23,766 nt of DNA from Larix sibirica (lineage: Eukaryota > Streptophyta > Pinopsida > Pinales > Pinaceae): positions 1-23,766 of the forward strand of contig NWUY0300051515.1 of assembly GCA_004151065.3 (NCBI GenBank). Direction: 5' to 3'. The translations under genes and the position numbers were made by a program. Every line of letters starts with the position of its first letter. Position 1 is the first letter of the stretch. The notes below the pieces were generated by a model. That model did not search any database and was not told the DNA's origin. It was given only the letters and a program-made list of their open reading frames with translations. Of the stretch, positions 9,472-19,032 are shown piece by piece.

Positions 9472-10321
9472 ATGGCGTCCTTTGATGAAACACAGATTCA
9501 CAATCAATATGCTCCATTGGATTTCTCAAATATTCAGGGATATCCAAATTGGCCAAATGAACCTAAGTAGATCAAGTCCATTCCAATATTTCACAAACAT
9601 GAAGATACAGTTGCAGAGCATATTATGATGAATTTCTTGTGGCGTGGGATATTATGGATGAAGATCTCAGAATTAAGAGGTTTATAAACCCTCTTGATTT
9701 ACATAATAACAAGGGTGTGGGAGATTGGTATGATGAGCTTCCTCCTAAGGGGATGCCTTCACTCTTGCAATTGGTCAAGGTATTCGGGAAAGAGTGGGAT
9801 CCTAATATTGACGACGAAACTATTGAGGCCATGATTTCCCTTCCCAAAAAGGAGCATGTCAAAGAAAGCCTTGAAGACTTTTTTGCTCCTCTTGATTTAT
9901 TCAACAATTCATATGAGTTGCCAAAGATGTTTTTGATAGAATTCTGTGATCATGATGATGATTCCTTAAACCATGTCAAATAGTTTAGGGAAAATGATCC
10001 GGATTTCAGTATTAAAAAAGATGAAGACACCTACATCAAGTCGTTTGTGCTGCATTTGCAAGAAAAGGCCCTTACTTGGTTTAAAGGCCTTGACAAAGGT
10101 TCAATATAATCTCTTGTAGAATTCATAGAGGCATTTTGCAACTATTGGTGCCTAGAAAAATGCAAGAGATGGATGCCCTAAGTTGAAGAAGCGAAGAGCT
10201 TGTTCAAGAAAGAAAGCCGGGAAGAAGACCAAGCCCTTGAGGAAAATATTGAAGGAAAACAAAGCAAAGATGATCAGATCATCTCGGTCCTTGAAGAGCA
10301 TAAAGAAGACCTTGTCGAACA
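9472..10321 (+). pseudogene. Gypsy-type gag with duplicated core, broken
   Basis: Gag would build the particle that packages element RNA. The ATG at 9472 begins MASFDETQIHNQYAPLDFSN. A TAG follows EPK where Trp is expected (9556-9558), then IKSIPIFHKHED. One frameshift near 9610 moves to the frame that stays usable to 10321, with stops at 9981, 10107 and 10179. Two core-like modules appear: first DEDLRIKRF, then GDWYDELPP ending in VFGKEW; second DEDTYIKSF, then LTWFKGLDKGSI ending in AFCNYW. Each follows the retrotransposon gag pattern of W..L...S.......F...W. A charged tail rich in Glu and Lys follows, then the right LTR. No CCHC knuckle is present. Confidence 0.7.
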
Positions 10322-10325
10322 NTCA

Positions 10326-11023
10326 TGAACTTGTTTTTCTGGTCCACCCTAAAATTCACCCTAGGGTTTTGGCCACAAACCCTAGAGGACACCCTCTTCT
10401 AAGGAAGTGCATTAGGATATGTGAAAACCTTGTAATTAGTGAATTCAATGTGATTTGGTATTCTTGGTCCACCCTAAAATGTTGCCCTGGGGTTTTAGCC
10501 ACAATCCTAGAGAGCGTCCTCATTTGAGGGAGTGCATTGGGATCTATGAAATCTTCATAATTGGAGAATTGGAGGGTGTTTAGTATTTCCTATTTTATCC
10601 TCCAAGTTCACCCCAGCGCAATTGTTCTCTTTCCCTTGAGGGAACACTATTTTTAGTGAGTTCCTTGGAAAGTGTGACAATGCCTTGGGAAATGTGAAAT
10701 TGCCTCAAAAGGCATGTTTTTGTTTGATAAAGTGAATAACTCCATTCATATATGATTCTAGTGTCTAGATTTGATATTTGCTTGACTTCAATAAGGCACT
10801 GATCATAGCTATAAAGATTTCGTGGAAGGTATTTGTGTCTTGTTGGTGGTTGCAAGTATCTTTCACTAATTAGGGTCTCCCCTTGGGTCTTGGAGTTACC
10901 CGAAGTGTTGAGGGCTTAAACTATGGTGACATAGTGTTTAACTCTCTCCTAAGCTTACCATCACTAGCACTAGACATACATAGCCTCGATTTGCAAAGGG
11001 ATGCTAGTTTGAGTGGTAATGCA
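10326..11023 (+). repeat. Right LTR of gag-only element (about 698 bp)
   Basis: Homologous to 8382-8962 and in the same orientation. It is longer because a 125-bp unit is tandemly duplicated at its start: ggtccaccctaaaat occurs at 10341 and again at 10466, each followed by a variant of ttttagccacaa and gaagtgcattgggat. The end is near gtggtaatgca (11023). An open frame crossing the gag/LTR joint (10183-10527) is out of frame with gag and is fortuitous. Confidence 0.72.
10341..10590. repeat. 125-bp tandem duplication inside right LTR
   Basis: Unit one 10341-10465 and unit two 10466-10590 both run from ggtccaccctaaaat to ggtattctt or ttagtattt. They are clearly diverged, and the second is closer to the single copy in the left LTR (8397-8523). 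Confidence 0.75.
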
Positions 11024-11035
11024 CAATAAAGCAAA

Positions 11036-11640
11036 ACAATGATGGCTCTAAATGGTTGTGCCAGTTTTGCAAAACTAGTAATTTTTTAGTTATTGTGAGA
11101 TGAAGAATCACATTTTGGGCATATTCAAAACTGCACCTACAAGAGGTTGAAATAGTTAGATTTCAAATCGCAGTAGCATGCTATAGCCATTGAAGGCTCT
11201 TTTTCAAGAAAAAATACCTCTAGCTCCTCAACGCAATGTGTAAGAAGTCACATAGGGGTTGTCCAGTCTAGTGGAGTTGGGAAAGAAATGGGAGCTTCAT
11301 CAATTGTAGACAACAAAAATAAGCCTGCTATAGGGATCATAATAAAAGAAACAGAATGCAAACATTCAGCTACATAAGATGTAAATGACGGAGGTGCAAG
11401 ACTTTTTTGCAGCAATGCAATACTCTCTGGCGTTGCTACTCTGCCTTGTACAAGAATTTAATAAAGACTATAGTTGTAGGGCCTGGGTATACCTTATTAT
11501 GTATGAACCCAACTTATATCACTATTGTTGGACAGATGTCTAGTATTAGTGTACAGAAGTAGATGAAACAAAATTGGTTCAATACAGGGTATACTGCTGT
11601 TATAGATAAATAAACAGATATCAGTCACATGCAACTTCTT
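11036..11640 (+). pseudogene. hAT-like transposase remnant (tentative)
   Basis: Just right of the gypsy-type LTR a frame reads KWLCQFCKTSN (Cys codons at 11059 and 11068), and after a one-base shift MKNHILGIFKTAPTRG with its His at 11109. This is a pattern like a BED zinc finger (W.C.FC......RIK.HL). Further on come ARLFCSNAILSGVATLP and QNWFNTGYTAVIDK, then a stop and TDI, resembling the W...G..I..D..TD core of the DUF659 domain in plant hAT transposases (Trp at 11575, Asp at 11605, Asp at 11617). Order and spacing suit a hAT transposase, but every piece is weak and several stops intervene. Confidence 0.3.
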
Positions 11641-12600
11641 GTTATCATCATCACATATTTACTATTTAGTATATCCCTTTTTCTATAGGTAGCTTATTCT
11701 ATAAAGTGGAAGCATTCAATTTGAGCTACTTCGATGAAGTGATTGGACCTCCAAAGTGGTGTAGGCACAAATGCAATATGTTTGTCATCCAATTGGGATA
11801 CGAGTGCAAAGCACACAGAGCTTCCCCTGAGCTTGGAAAGATAAGAGGCTTGCTCGATAGCAATGTTGTGTCAAATGAGATCAAACATTTCCGAGGGGGA
11901 CCCACATCAAAGTTCTACAAAGAATAAGAGAAACGCATCATCCATTCCATTCCAAGTAGAACAGCACGAAAACACCACACATTGTAGCCTATGCATTTGA
12001 TCATAAATGATATGTGGAAGGCCCAGTAAAGTGCTACTAACTGATATACAGAGGTGAAAAATAAGTTCTGACCTGCTATTGGGAACTGGGAGACGTTCTT
12101 CATCTATGAGGCAAGATGCTTCAACAACAATTCCTTTCATTTGCAGAACTCAGTGGTTGCTCCAACACATATCAGGGGTGAGGGAAAGTGACTAATCATA
12201 CCCTAGGTCAACCTAAAAGGATGGGCGACACATGGGAATGGGGCTCAAAAGGATCTGACAGTTATTTAGTTACTATCCTGAATTGATAATTCCTTTGCTA
12301 CTAAGCAGTTGCTCAACCTATAGCTCCATTCACTGAATCGAGAGGAAAAATATTTCTCTCGGAGAGCAAAGAGGCTAGTTATACTGCATATTTGCATGTT
12401 TATTCAGTATCAAAAGGCAGTCAAGTATCTTCACTACCCGATGGTGAAACTGGGGACACAGGAGAGACTGGTCGATGATGAGAAAGGTGCAAGGTTGCAA
12501 CAGGGCTTGCTTTGGGTGCTAGTGAGTATTTTGATGGGCCAGATTAATCAGTTAGTGATAATGAGGGTGGTGTGGAATTGACATCAATGAAAGAATTGTT
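11641..12600. other. Unassigned DNA with short frames
   Basis: The plus-strand frame 11706-11927 (73 codons) and minus-strand frame 11907-12140 overlap, and neither shows a known domain. On the minus strand a piece coding VVEASCLIDEERLPVPNS ends at a splice-donor-like AG|GTCAG near 12078. A pyrimidine-rich acceptor ttctcttattctttgtag ends near 11926, followed by a further open stretch to the TAG around 11732. This could be a small exon-intron-exon structure on the minus strand, but I recognise no protein and the joined frame is uncertain. Confidence 0.2.
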
Positions 12601-12864
12601 ACAACACCTACGAAACCGATGGAAACAGAGTCAATATATAGTATTGCATGCCACTGTAACAAAGAAACTGAACCACGCAACGCAAAGTTCAAGTTGACTC
12701 TGAAATAATCTCTGTTCTCACACTTCATGATTTAAAGCTACGGCTGCCAGAACAGAAACCCTTCGAGTGAGTGCGAATGGTAAAAATAGTATGTACTTCT
12801 TAATGGTATTTTGGAAACAAAATAAGCATGCAATGGCATAGAGCGTAAATGCAATAAAACGAAC

Positions 12865-12901
12865 CTCTTTCGACTACATATCTCCAGTACGCGTCTCCCA
12901 T
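12865..12901 (-). CDS. Candidate first coding exon, minus strand
   Basis: On the minus strand ATG at 12901 sits in a strong plant start context (aaaccATGGG). It opens MGDAYWRYVVER, then reaches G|GTTCG, a splice-donor-like GT at 12864-12863. About 80-170 bases upstream (minus strand) lie three TATA-containing 30-bp repeats, so a promoter, 5' UTR and first exon can be imagined. A possible next exon near 12130-12078 begins in the compatible phase (VVEASCLIDEE). Evidence is circumstantial: the exon is 12 codons and the family is not identified. It could be a captured or dead gene fragment. Confidence 0.2.
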
Positions 12902-12981
12902 GGTTTACAGATATGAGCGTTCAAATCCTCAGCATCGAACAACCGGCCTCCAACACGAAACGAAAATTTAAAAGAAAGGCA

Positions 12982-13071
12982 AAACCTAAAGAAAGGGTAT
13001 ATATAGCTCAGAAACCTCAAGAAAGGCTATATATAGCTCAAAAACCTAAATAAAGGGTATATATATATATA
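12982..13071 (-). promoter_or_regulatory. Three 30-bp repeats with TATA boxes
   Basis: Units at 12982-13011, 13012-13041 and 13042-13071 each follow aaacctaaagaaaggg then tatatatagctcaa. The last ends in a longer TA run (tatatatatatat). The repeats multiply a tatata core and lie upstream of the candidate minus-strand exon at 12901. They may be a promoter repeat or merely a TA-rich minisatellite. Confidence 0.4.
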
Positions 13072-13344
13072 TCTCTCTTCGTGGGATGGGACGCTTAGCT
13101 TTCGCTTAACCTCGCCGCAATATGACTGCGACACTAGGGTTTGCCTTGTGGCAATGTGGAGATGGTACAATAGAGTTTGCATGTGGAGATGGTGCAGAAG
13201 GTTTCTCATATATTAATTAAAAAATAATAAAAATAAAAATAGTGTACACCTTTAATGGGTGAGAGGGAATCTACGATGTATATAGTGTATAATAAAAATG
13301 CAAGAATTGAATTGGGATATTTTATTTTTTACAAGGAGAAAAAA

Positions 13345-13600
13345 AAACATCTTTATTAAATAAGAAAAGATGTGATATACAAAGTCATACAAAGCCTAGT
13401 TAAACAGGTAACTCCCCGCCAATTGGGTACCACAAAACCAAAACGACAGGTGCCTTTACTCCCTAGTTGAAGGATCAATACAAAGCCATTGTTAGCCAAC
13501 AAGATCACCATGCCTGCCCCGCAGATACCCTCCTAAGCAGCGCCGTCGAAAAAACCAATTGGATACACGCCATGATCAACAAGCAATGTGGATATATTTC
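13345..13600 (-). pseudogene. LINE RNase H scrap and 3' end
   Basis: On the minus strand from about 13580 the frame reads DHGVYPIGFFDGAA, stop, then EGICGAGMVILLANNGF. This is the start of the RNase H domain found at the end of many plant L1 ORF2 proteins, where the Asp of FDGA (codon at 13545-13547) is the first metal-binding residue. The rest of RNase H is missing: within about 100 bases the sequence becomes a LINE-style 3' UTR with an AATAAA signal (13352-13357 on the minus strand). The copy is internally deleted or 5'-truncated; its other boundary is unclear. Confidence 0.55.
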
Positions 13601-15060
13601 ATAAATGGGTACATTTTGTTTGGAAATGTATGTGAATTGGCAAGATTTAAGATTATCATATAAACATTTTACACCTTCATCCCTTGTGCTTTACTAATTG
13701 CATAAATTGTTTCACGAACTCTATGTTTAAGTGCATTATATTGCATAGTATTTCAAATCAACAATTATCGTATATGAAGTAGGAGCATGTCGTGAAACCA
13801 CTAATCTCATCCTTGATCACTTATGGTGACCTCAGACTTGAAGTGAGAAGAGCCATGAAGCTTGCAATGGTGTTCATGCTTATTGGTGGTATACATTTCA
13901 GTGTGCTCGTCATAGCAAACATAACGTACTTATCCCATGTGATTTCCACCCTCTTACATCTAGCAATGAGGCTTGCTCCACACCCATCTCGAAGTTCACC
14001 CCATGGTCCTCGTTCTACATTGACTTCATTCCATATCCCATTGGACCCACTCTCACATAACCATCGAGACCCTGCCACCCAGTGTCGCCACGTGTCTAGT
14101 GATATTTTTGGTCCCCCTTTCCTTTCACCTTCAACTATTTCCTCATTGGACTGTGGATCTTAGTAAGATCTTATGGTCCAAATCCTAATGGGATTTTTGG
14201 CATCCTCTACCTAAAGTCCTCCAACAAAACTCCATTATAAGTTATAATGGATCAACCACCAATAATCAACCTTATGTGCCCTTCATGATTCCTCCACCTT
14301 CCAAAATAACACTCCAACCATCGATTGACACACACCACATGGATTGATCTTTGTGTTATTCATATGTACTTCTATAGCAAAGACAGGATCGATCAAACGA
14401 CCCATAATTTATACAGGGATGCATCACATAATTAATAAATGAATGTTGAAGGAAGCAACAACTACTTGAGAAGAAATAGTGGTGACAGGAACAAGACCGA
14501 TGTTGGCCTCAGTCCCCGTCGTCGCAATGTCCAATACATCTAATGCAACGCATTAAGTAGAGTTCAAATGATGGACAAAAGAATAGCTCTTAGTCATGTT
14601 ATCTGTCAATCATCTTATTCCATTTCACTATGTCGAGACTGTCAAAAGGTTGCATTTCAAACAATGATCTATCATTCTAAGCACTCCTCAATAGTAACTT
14701 GGTTGTGCATGGTAACACAAACACAGCAGTCATTGTCGGGTTGTGCTACATCACAGGATTAGGGAGCCATTTAGTGCTAGTCTTCCTTAAAAAAAAGCAT
14801 TGACATTGTGCATTCAATGCTCTCACAATAAGCACCCACTTAAGTAGGCTGTTACTTTTAAGGGACATTTTTTTCTACTAATGAAAGAAAATAAAATTAA
14901 AGAATTAAACTTGACGTGACTTTATTGTAAATCATAAGGGTTTAGGCTTAACAACATGGACAACCCTTGCCATGTTATTCAGGGCAAGATAATTAAGACT
15001 CGGACGACATCAAATATGATGCACATTTTATGAAGGAAGAGTTGGAAAACAAAGCGCATA
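13601..15060. other. Intergenic DNA, nothing recognised
   Basis: The plus-strand frame 13792-14163 (123 codons) is open, but its second half is rich in Ser, Pro and His with no known domain. The minus strand is also open through much of 13821-14078, so composition rather than coding may explain it. No repeat array or RNA gene was seen. Confidence 0.5.
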
Positions 15061-15520
15061 ATGCATGAACCTTCTAACACAGTAACTCCATTAAACCTTC
15101 AACTCTCCTCACATTAACCATATTGACCATAGCTAGCCATGGTTGATTGTTATTGAGCAATGTAGACTTTATGACCATTATGGACCATAGTCTTTCGTGG
15201 TTAACTATTATTCAACATGGTTAAGGATCCAATAGCCCACTCAACCGTAACCTCCTAACCCTTGTTAACCCCCTAACCCTAATTAACCTGTGATGGCTAA
15301 TGTTGACTGTTAGACAACATCAGTGCCCTGTCATAACTAGCCACTTACCCTTTACCCACCAAGTAGCCCATTTACACCTAATCCACTATACCCCCCCCAA
15401 CCCATTAACCTTGACAACTCATTGAACCTTTACCATCATTAACAATGTCAATTGTCATTAACCATTGTTAAATGGCGTTAACCATATTGATTATATAAAC
15501 TATATTCACCATGCTTCATC
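15060..15520. repeat. Decayed TTAACC-rich low-complexity tract
   Basis: The plus strand is poor in G and peppered with ttaacca, taaccct and gaccat motifs at irregular 10-25 base spacing (for example 15111-15136, 15230-15292, 15395-15495). It ends shortly before the LINE fragment. It looks like a degenerated minisatellite. Occasional ccctaa runs are not arranged as a telomeric array. Confidence 0.5.
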
Positions 15521-15544
15521 ATAAAATTAAATCACACTATAATT

Positions 15545-16649
15545 ACCTTCTTGAAGCAAAAAATCAAAAGCCAAAGTATGTCATTTGATCGAATGTATGG
15601 AAAACTGATGCTCTCCCAAAAATCAATCTATTTTGTTGGACATTATCCCACGACAAGATTCTCGATGCTAACAATTTGAGAAAACCTAGAATTCAAGGCC
15701 CCTCTCGATTCTATTTTTACCAAAATGATGAAGAAACAATTTCCTATTTGTTCTTTGACTACCCCTTCACCATCAACGCTTCTCTTAGCCTGGGTAAACC
15801 TTTATCTTCCTATCGAAGCCACCAAAAACTGATATGGAACCTTCCTCTACTAGCATAAGCATTACCTGAGAATTTTAAAAAAGAAACACCTATTGAAGAA
15901 AGTTTGGAAGGCACTCCCCTACTTTATGATTTGGAAACACTTGCTTGCCCATAACATGTTGATCTTCTAGCAAGAAGCCATGAATCCAATATGGGTTGTC
16001 TCTCAAGCAAAAGCTCTTCTTATTGAGGCATTGCTCTCTTTTAGCACCCGCCTCCTTTAGGTTGAAGAAAGGCTTTGGCCTAAGGATATGATATACAAAA
16101 AAAATATTTATCAAGTTCAACAAGAAAGAAGACCAAAGGCGATCAGAAAGTGGCAGATCTGCCTCAAAAAGGATAAATATAGCAATGGCTCATGGATCAA
16201 CATTCAGATGCTTTGCTTTTTTAGGAAGCATTGAAAGGAAAACATGGGGAGTCAGGTGCGGGTGGGGGGTACTTCTTGACCCCAAAGGAAAACAAGTAGC
16301 CTCCTATGCTTGAGGGCTCGATAAAACAACCAATAACCAGGTAGAATCCCTCGCTCTAATGCAAGGCATAAGGATTTCCAAGCAACTAAATATAAGATTG
16401 ATGTTGGTCTTTGGAGACTCGTCCATCATCATCAAACACATGGTATCCTAGTCTCTTCCTCGTGACCCTATTCTTAGTAGGATTGTCTCACAGATCTTCG
16501 TGGACCTCCATCCTCTCGACAAGGTAGAATTCTATCAGATTCTTTCTGGTCTAAACTCCAAGGTTGATCACATGGCCAACGTTGCATGTAAATATCAGTC
16601 TGGCAAGCTAGAAAAAGGGGAGGGCAAGGAGTTCACTCCCTTACCCTAA
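15545..16649 (+). pseudogene. 3' part of LINE ORF2: zf-RVT plus RNase H
   Basis: The frame from about 15583 reads VWKTDALPKINLFCWTL, then DANNLRKPRIQG and DEETISYLFFDYPF, the zinc-binding domain that follows reverse transcriptase in plant L1 elements. The Cys positions are replaced (FYFY, DYPF). A linker follows (KKVWKALPYFMIWKHLLAHN). The RNase H domain begins EALKGKHGESGAGG. A TAG at 16222-16224 sits where the first catalytic Asp is expected. After a one-base shift in a G-run (16261-16269) comes WGVLLDPKGKQ, then TNNQVESLALMQGI (Glu 16344), VFGDSSIII (Asp 16416) and VDHMANVAC (Asp 16566), ending at the TAA at 16647. The reverse transcriptase itself is absent: a 5'-truncated insertion. Confidence 0.78.
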
Positions 16650-17548
16650 GTTGCAAACCCATTCCCATGCAAATGATCCACATAACCATTCATTTGATTT
16701 GTAATAACTATACCGACAGGTGGAGCAAGGAGGCAACTTCGATCTTAATTGTGCCTCCTTTTACCCCACCTCTGCACAATGTAGCATTTATCAATAGTAA
16801 TGTGATGGGATACCACAAATCATGTGGTATTTCCCACGTCACACCTCCATTTGGAAACACTTATGGAATTTTCTTATACGTTGCATTGGTGATCATGGCT
16901 AGGCCTTTGGGGGTTCCAATACGTCATGTAATGATGATATTGAATCCTATGAGCCTAGTCTCCTACTCACTAGGATTGGATTGCAATTGCATAAACGTCG
17001 AGGATGAGAAAAGGAAAGAATTGGTTCTTGGAGTAGCTTTGTGTATCTATGAATGACTGCCTTTCTCGAAGTTGTGGAATGTTGCTAGAGATTTGAAAGG
17101 ATTTGTGAATGGCCTTCTCGACATGAGAATCAGATGGTATGTGTTCATGAGTGCTCTAGTCAAAACCTGAATATTTTGTTATCTTATCTTTGGGTAGAGG
17201 GACTTCCATGGGCCAATCTTCACATCCCCCAAGCTACTGTGAATGGTTGATGAAGCATCACGATAAGCGTCGCAAAGTTGGAACACCACCATGGTAAGAA
17301 GGATTTATGTTATCTCATCGAGACATAGGTTTCACCACTTGTATTAGGTGCTTGTCTAGGCACAAATGCTCTAGTTGAAACTTATATTTTTTTCTCTAAG
17401 CGGAGGAACACTTTTGGGATGACCTTCATGGCTCGATGATAGGACCCATATACCTGTCAAATTTTGACATCAGTGAATCAATCCTCTAAGTCTTTGCCCA
17501 ACCTACATGCATGAAATAATGAAAAGAACTACAATGAACTATATAGAT
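16650..17548. other. Unassigned DNA; one 129-codon frame
   Basis: After the RNase H stop, 16667-17056 is open for 129 codons on the plus strand but contains no domain I recognise. The first part may be the 3' UTR of the LINE fragment. From 17060 to 17548 nothing was recognised. Confidence 0.4.
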
Positions 17549-17561
17549 AAGGTATTTGGCA
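17549..17561. repeat. Probable LINE target-site duplication, left copy
   Basis: aaggtatttggca matches 11 of 13 bases of aatgtatttagca at 23393-23405. The pair brackets a 5.83-kb segment that begins with a G-rich LINE-like leader and ends with an A-rich tail, exactly as expected for an L1 insertion. Confidence 0.55.
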
Positions 17562-17686
17562 GAACAAGATGGTGCATTTTAGATTGAAGAAAAGGGGGGC
17601 TCTGCGGTTTTTCGGAGGGGGGGTTCGATATGCTGTAGCGCAGTCATGTCAGAATGTGAACAAAGGTTTTTTGGTCTTAATCTATC

Positions 17687-19032
17687 ATGGAGGAGGAGGA
17701 GGAGTTATTAGATTACTCCTCTGGTCAAGGGTTGGCGAGGATTTAGGGAGTTGGTTTACTATGGAAAGTGCATCATGACACTGGTGTCACTTCGCAATCT
17801 ACCTTCCTACCAGGTGTTGACAAGGTCGGTGGCAGAATTTATTCCTGATCCCTAGGTCCAGGCATTGTCTCCATTAGGTCTCGAGGCTCCCCAACCCTTT
17901 GGGGTTTGTTCTGGTTCCCTTGGGTCGGTTCTGATACAGGGGGACTATGAGATGCTTAAAGCTTTCGGGTCCTCTATGTTGATGGGTGGTGTGGGTTTTC
18001 CAGTGTTTCCTTCTCTTAGGGGGATTTAGTCTGTATTCCATAGTTTTTAGATTCTCTAGCTGATGTGCCTCTTGATCCGAATGGATTTATAGCTTTCTTC
18101 GGAGGAGCTTCAGTTTAGGTTGCTAAGGTTTATGGATACCATTCTTTAGAAAGTGCTCCACCTTTTCCATAAGAGGTGATCGAAGGAGGCAGGGTTCTTA
18201 TCGAAGATGAGAGTTGGGAGCAGGAGCAACACACTAGTTTTGGTTCGAAGGAAGAGGAGAACTGGAGCCGAAAAAAGCAGTGGGTCTTAAAGAACAAAGG
18301 AAGAGCTAACAAGCTTGTGGTTTGGGAAGACATTCAGCTTCACAAGGTTGTTGATATGGCAGAGACTGCTATTACAGGCAGGGTTCGCATCCATAGTTTT
18401 AATTTCAAAACCCTCACATATTGGGCTATGGCCCATTAGGGTGAAAATTTTGGATACACCCTAAATGTCCTTATTCCAGCAAAAGGGTGGTTTTCCTTTC
18501 TTCTTCAAAATGCAGAGGATGCAAAGTGGATTCTCCAAAAAAACTAGTGTATATAGGTTCGCCTTTGATGGCGCTAAATCTTTGGATGCCATTCTTTGAT
18601 GCCAGTAGAGAGAAACTGGATATAGCTCCAATTTGGGTTCAACTCCCAGGTTTGCCCCCTTGATTACTGGTCTTTGGATATTTTCAAAAGCATTAGTAAT
18701 TGGTTGGGTGAATTTCTTGAGGACGATATTTCTTTTGAGGAGATAGGTGAAATGTCTGTGGCAAGGATTTTAGTAAGGGTGGATACCCGCGAAGGGTTGT
18801 TGGAAGATATGGAAATTCAAAGGGGTTAGTTCACCCTCATTCAAAAATTGGATTATGAGGGTGTTCCCTTTCGATGCAGGCAATGTCATCAATATGACCA
18901 TCTTGCATATTCTTGTAATCTCCCTTGTAGGTTGAGGCAAGAATCTAAGATTTCAAGTGATTCAAACAAGAGAATTATGTCTTCGGATCCGATGGAATCG
19001 GGTGGGCCTGCATCAAAGAATGGAATATTTTA
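17687..19032 (+). pseudogene. LINE ORF1 (DUF4283-like, CCHC knuckle), broken
   Basis: ORF1 encodes the RNA-binding chaperone that coats LINE RNA. ATG at 17687 opens MEEEEELLDYSSGQGLARI, and its frame is the same as that of the clear downstream part at 18176-18439. The middle contains KLVVWEDIQLHKVVDM and TGRVRIHSFNFKTLTYW, then IPAKGWFSFLLQNAEDAKWI, a DUF4283-type fold. Then come IAPIWVQLPGLP and, after a shift, YWSLDIFKSISNWLGEF and MSVARILVRVD. The zinc knuckle CRQCHQYDHLAYSC at 18875-18916 is an intact CX2CX4HX4C. Stops include 18437 and one after IQRG. The final stop is at 19030. Confidence 0.78.

Larger units (their letters stand above)
8382..11023 (+). mobile_element. Gag-only Ty3/gypsy-type LTR element
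   Basis: Two related LTRs (8382-8962 and 10326-11023, same orientation) enclose about 1.36 kb holding primer-binding sites and a broken gag only. No protease, reverse transcriptase, RNase H or integrase is present, and no polypurine tract precedes the right LTR. The layout matches non-autonomous TR-GAG-type elements or an element that lost pol by deletion. LTRs differ at roughly one base in seven over the last 290 bases by eye, so the insertion is old. No target-site duplication is visible. One undetermined base at 10322, at the gag/LTR joint, leaves open that the joint is an assembly product. Confidence 0.65.

Noticed and set aside
10183-10527. 114-codon open frame across gag and right LTR
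   Set aside because: It is out of frame with gag and runs across the element joint and the n at 10322; fortuitous.
8377-11028. Target-site duplication of the gag-only element
   Set aside because: agccg or nearby bases on the left do not match caata or nearby bases on the right; none visible.
12396-12581. 61-codon plus-strand frame
   Set aside because: Short, no domain, no conserved context.
13052-13073. TA run as a functional TATA box on its own
   Set aside because: A pure TA dinucleotide tract is a common microsatellite; only its repetition within the 30-bp units is worth noting.
13792-14163. 123-codon plus-strand frame as a gene
   Set aside because: No domain, the opposite strand is also open, and the second half is compositionally skewed.
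15236-15292. Interstitial telomere repeats (ccctaa runs)
   Set aside because: Only scattered ccctaa and cctaacc matches with irregular spacing; no tttaggg array.
16667-17056. 129-codon plus-strand frame as a gene
   Set aside because: No recognisable domain and it begins inside the probable 3' UTR of a dead LINE; length alone is not enough.
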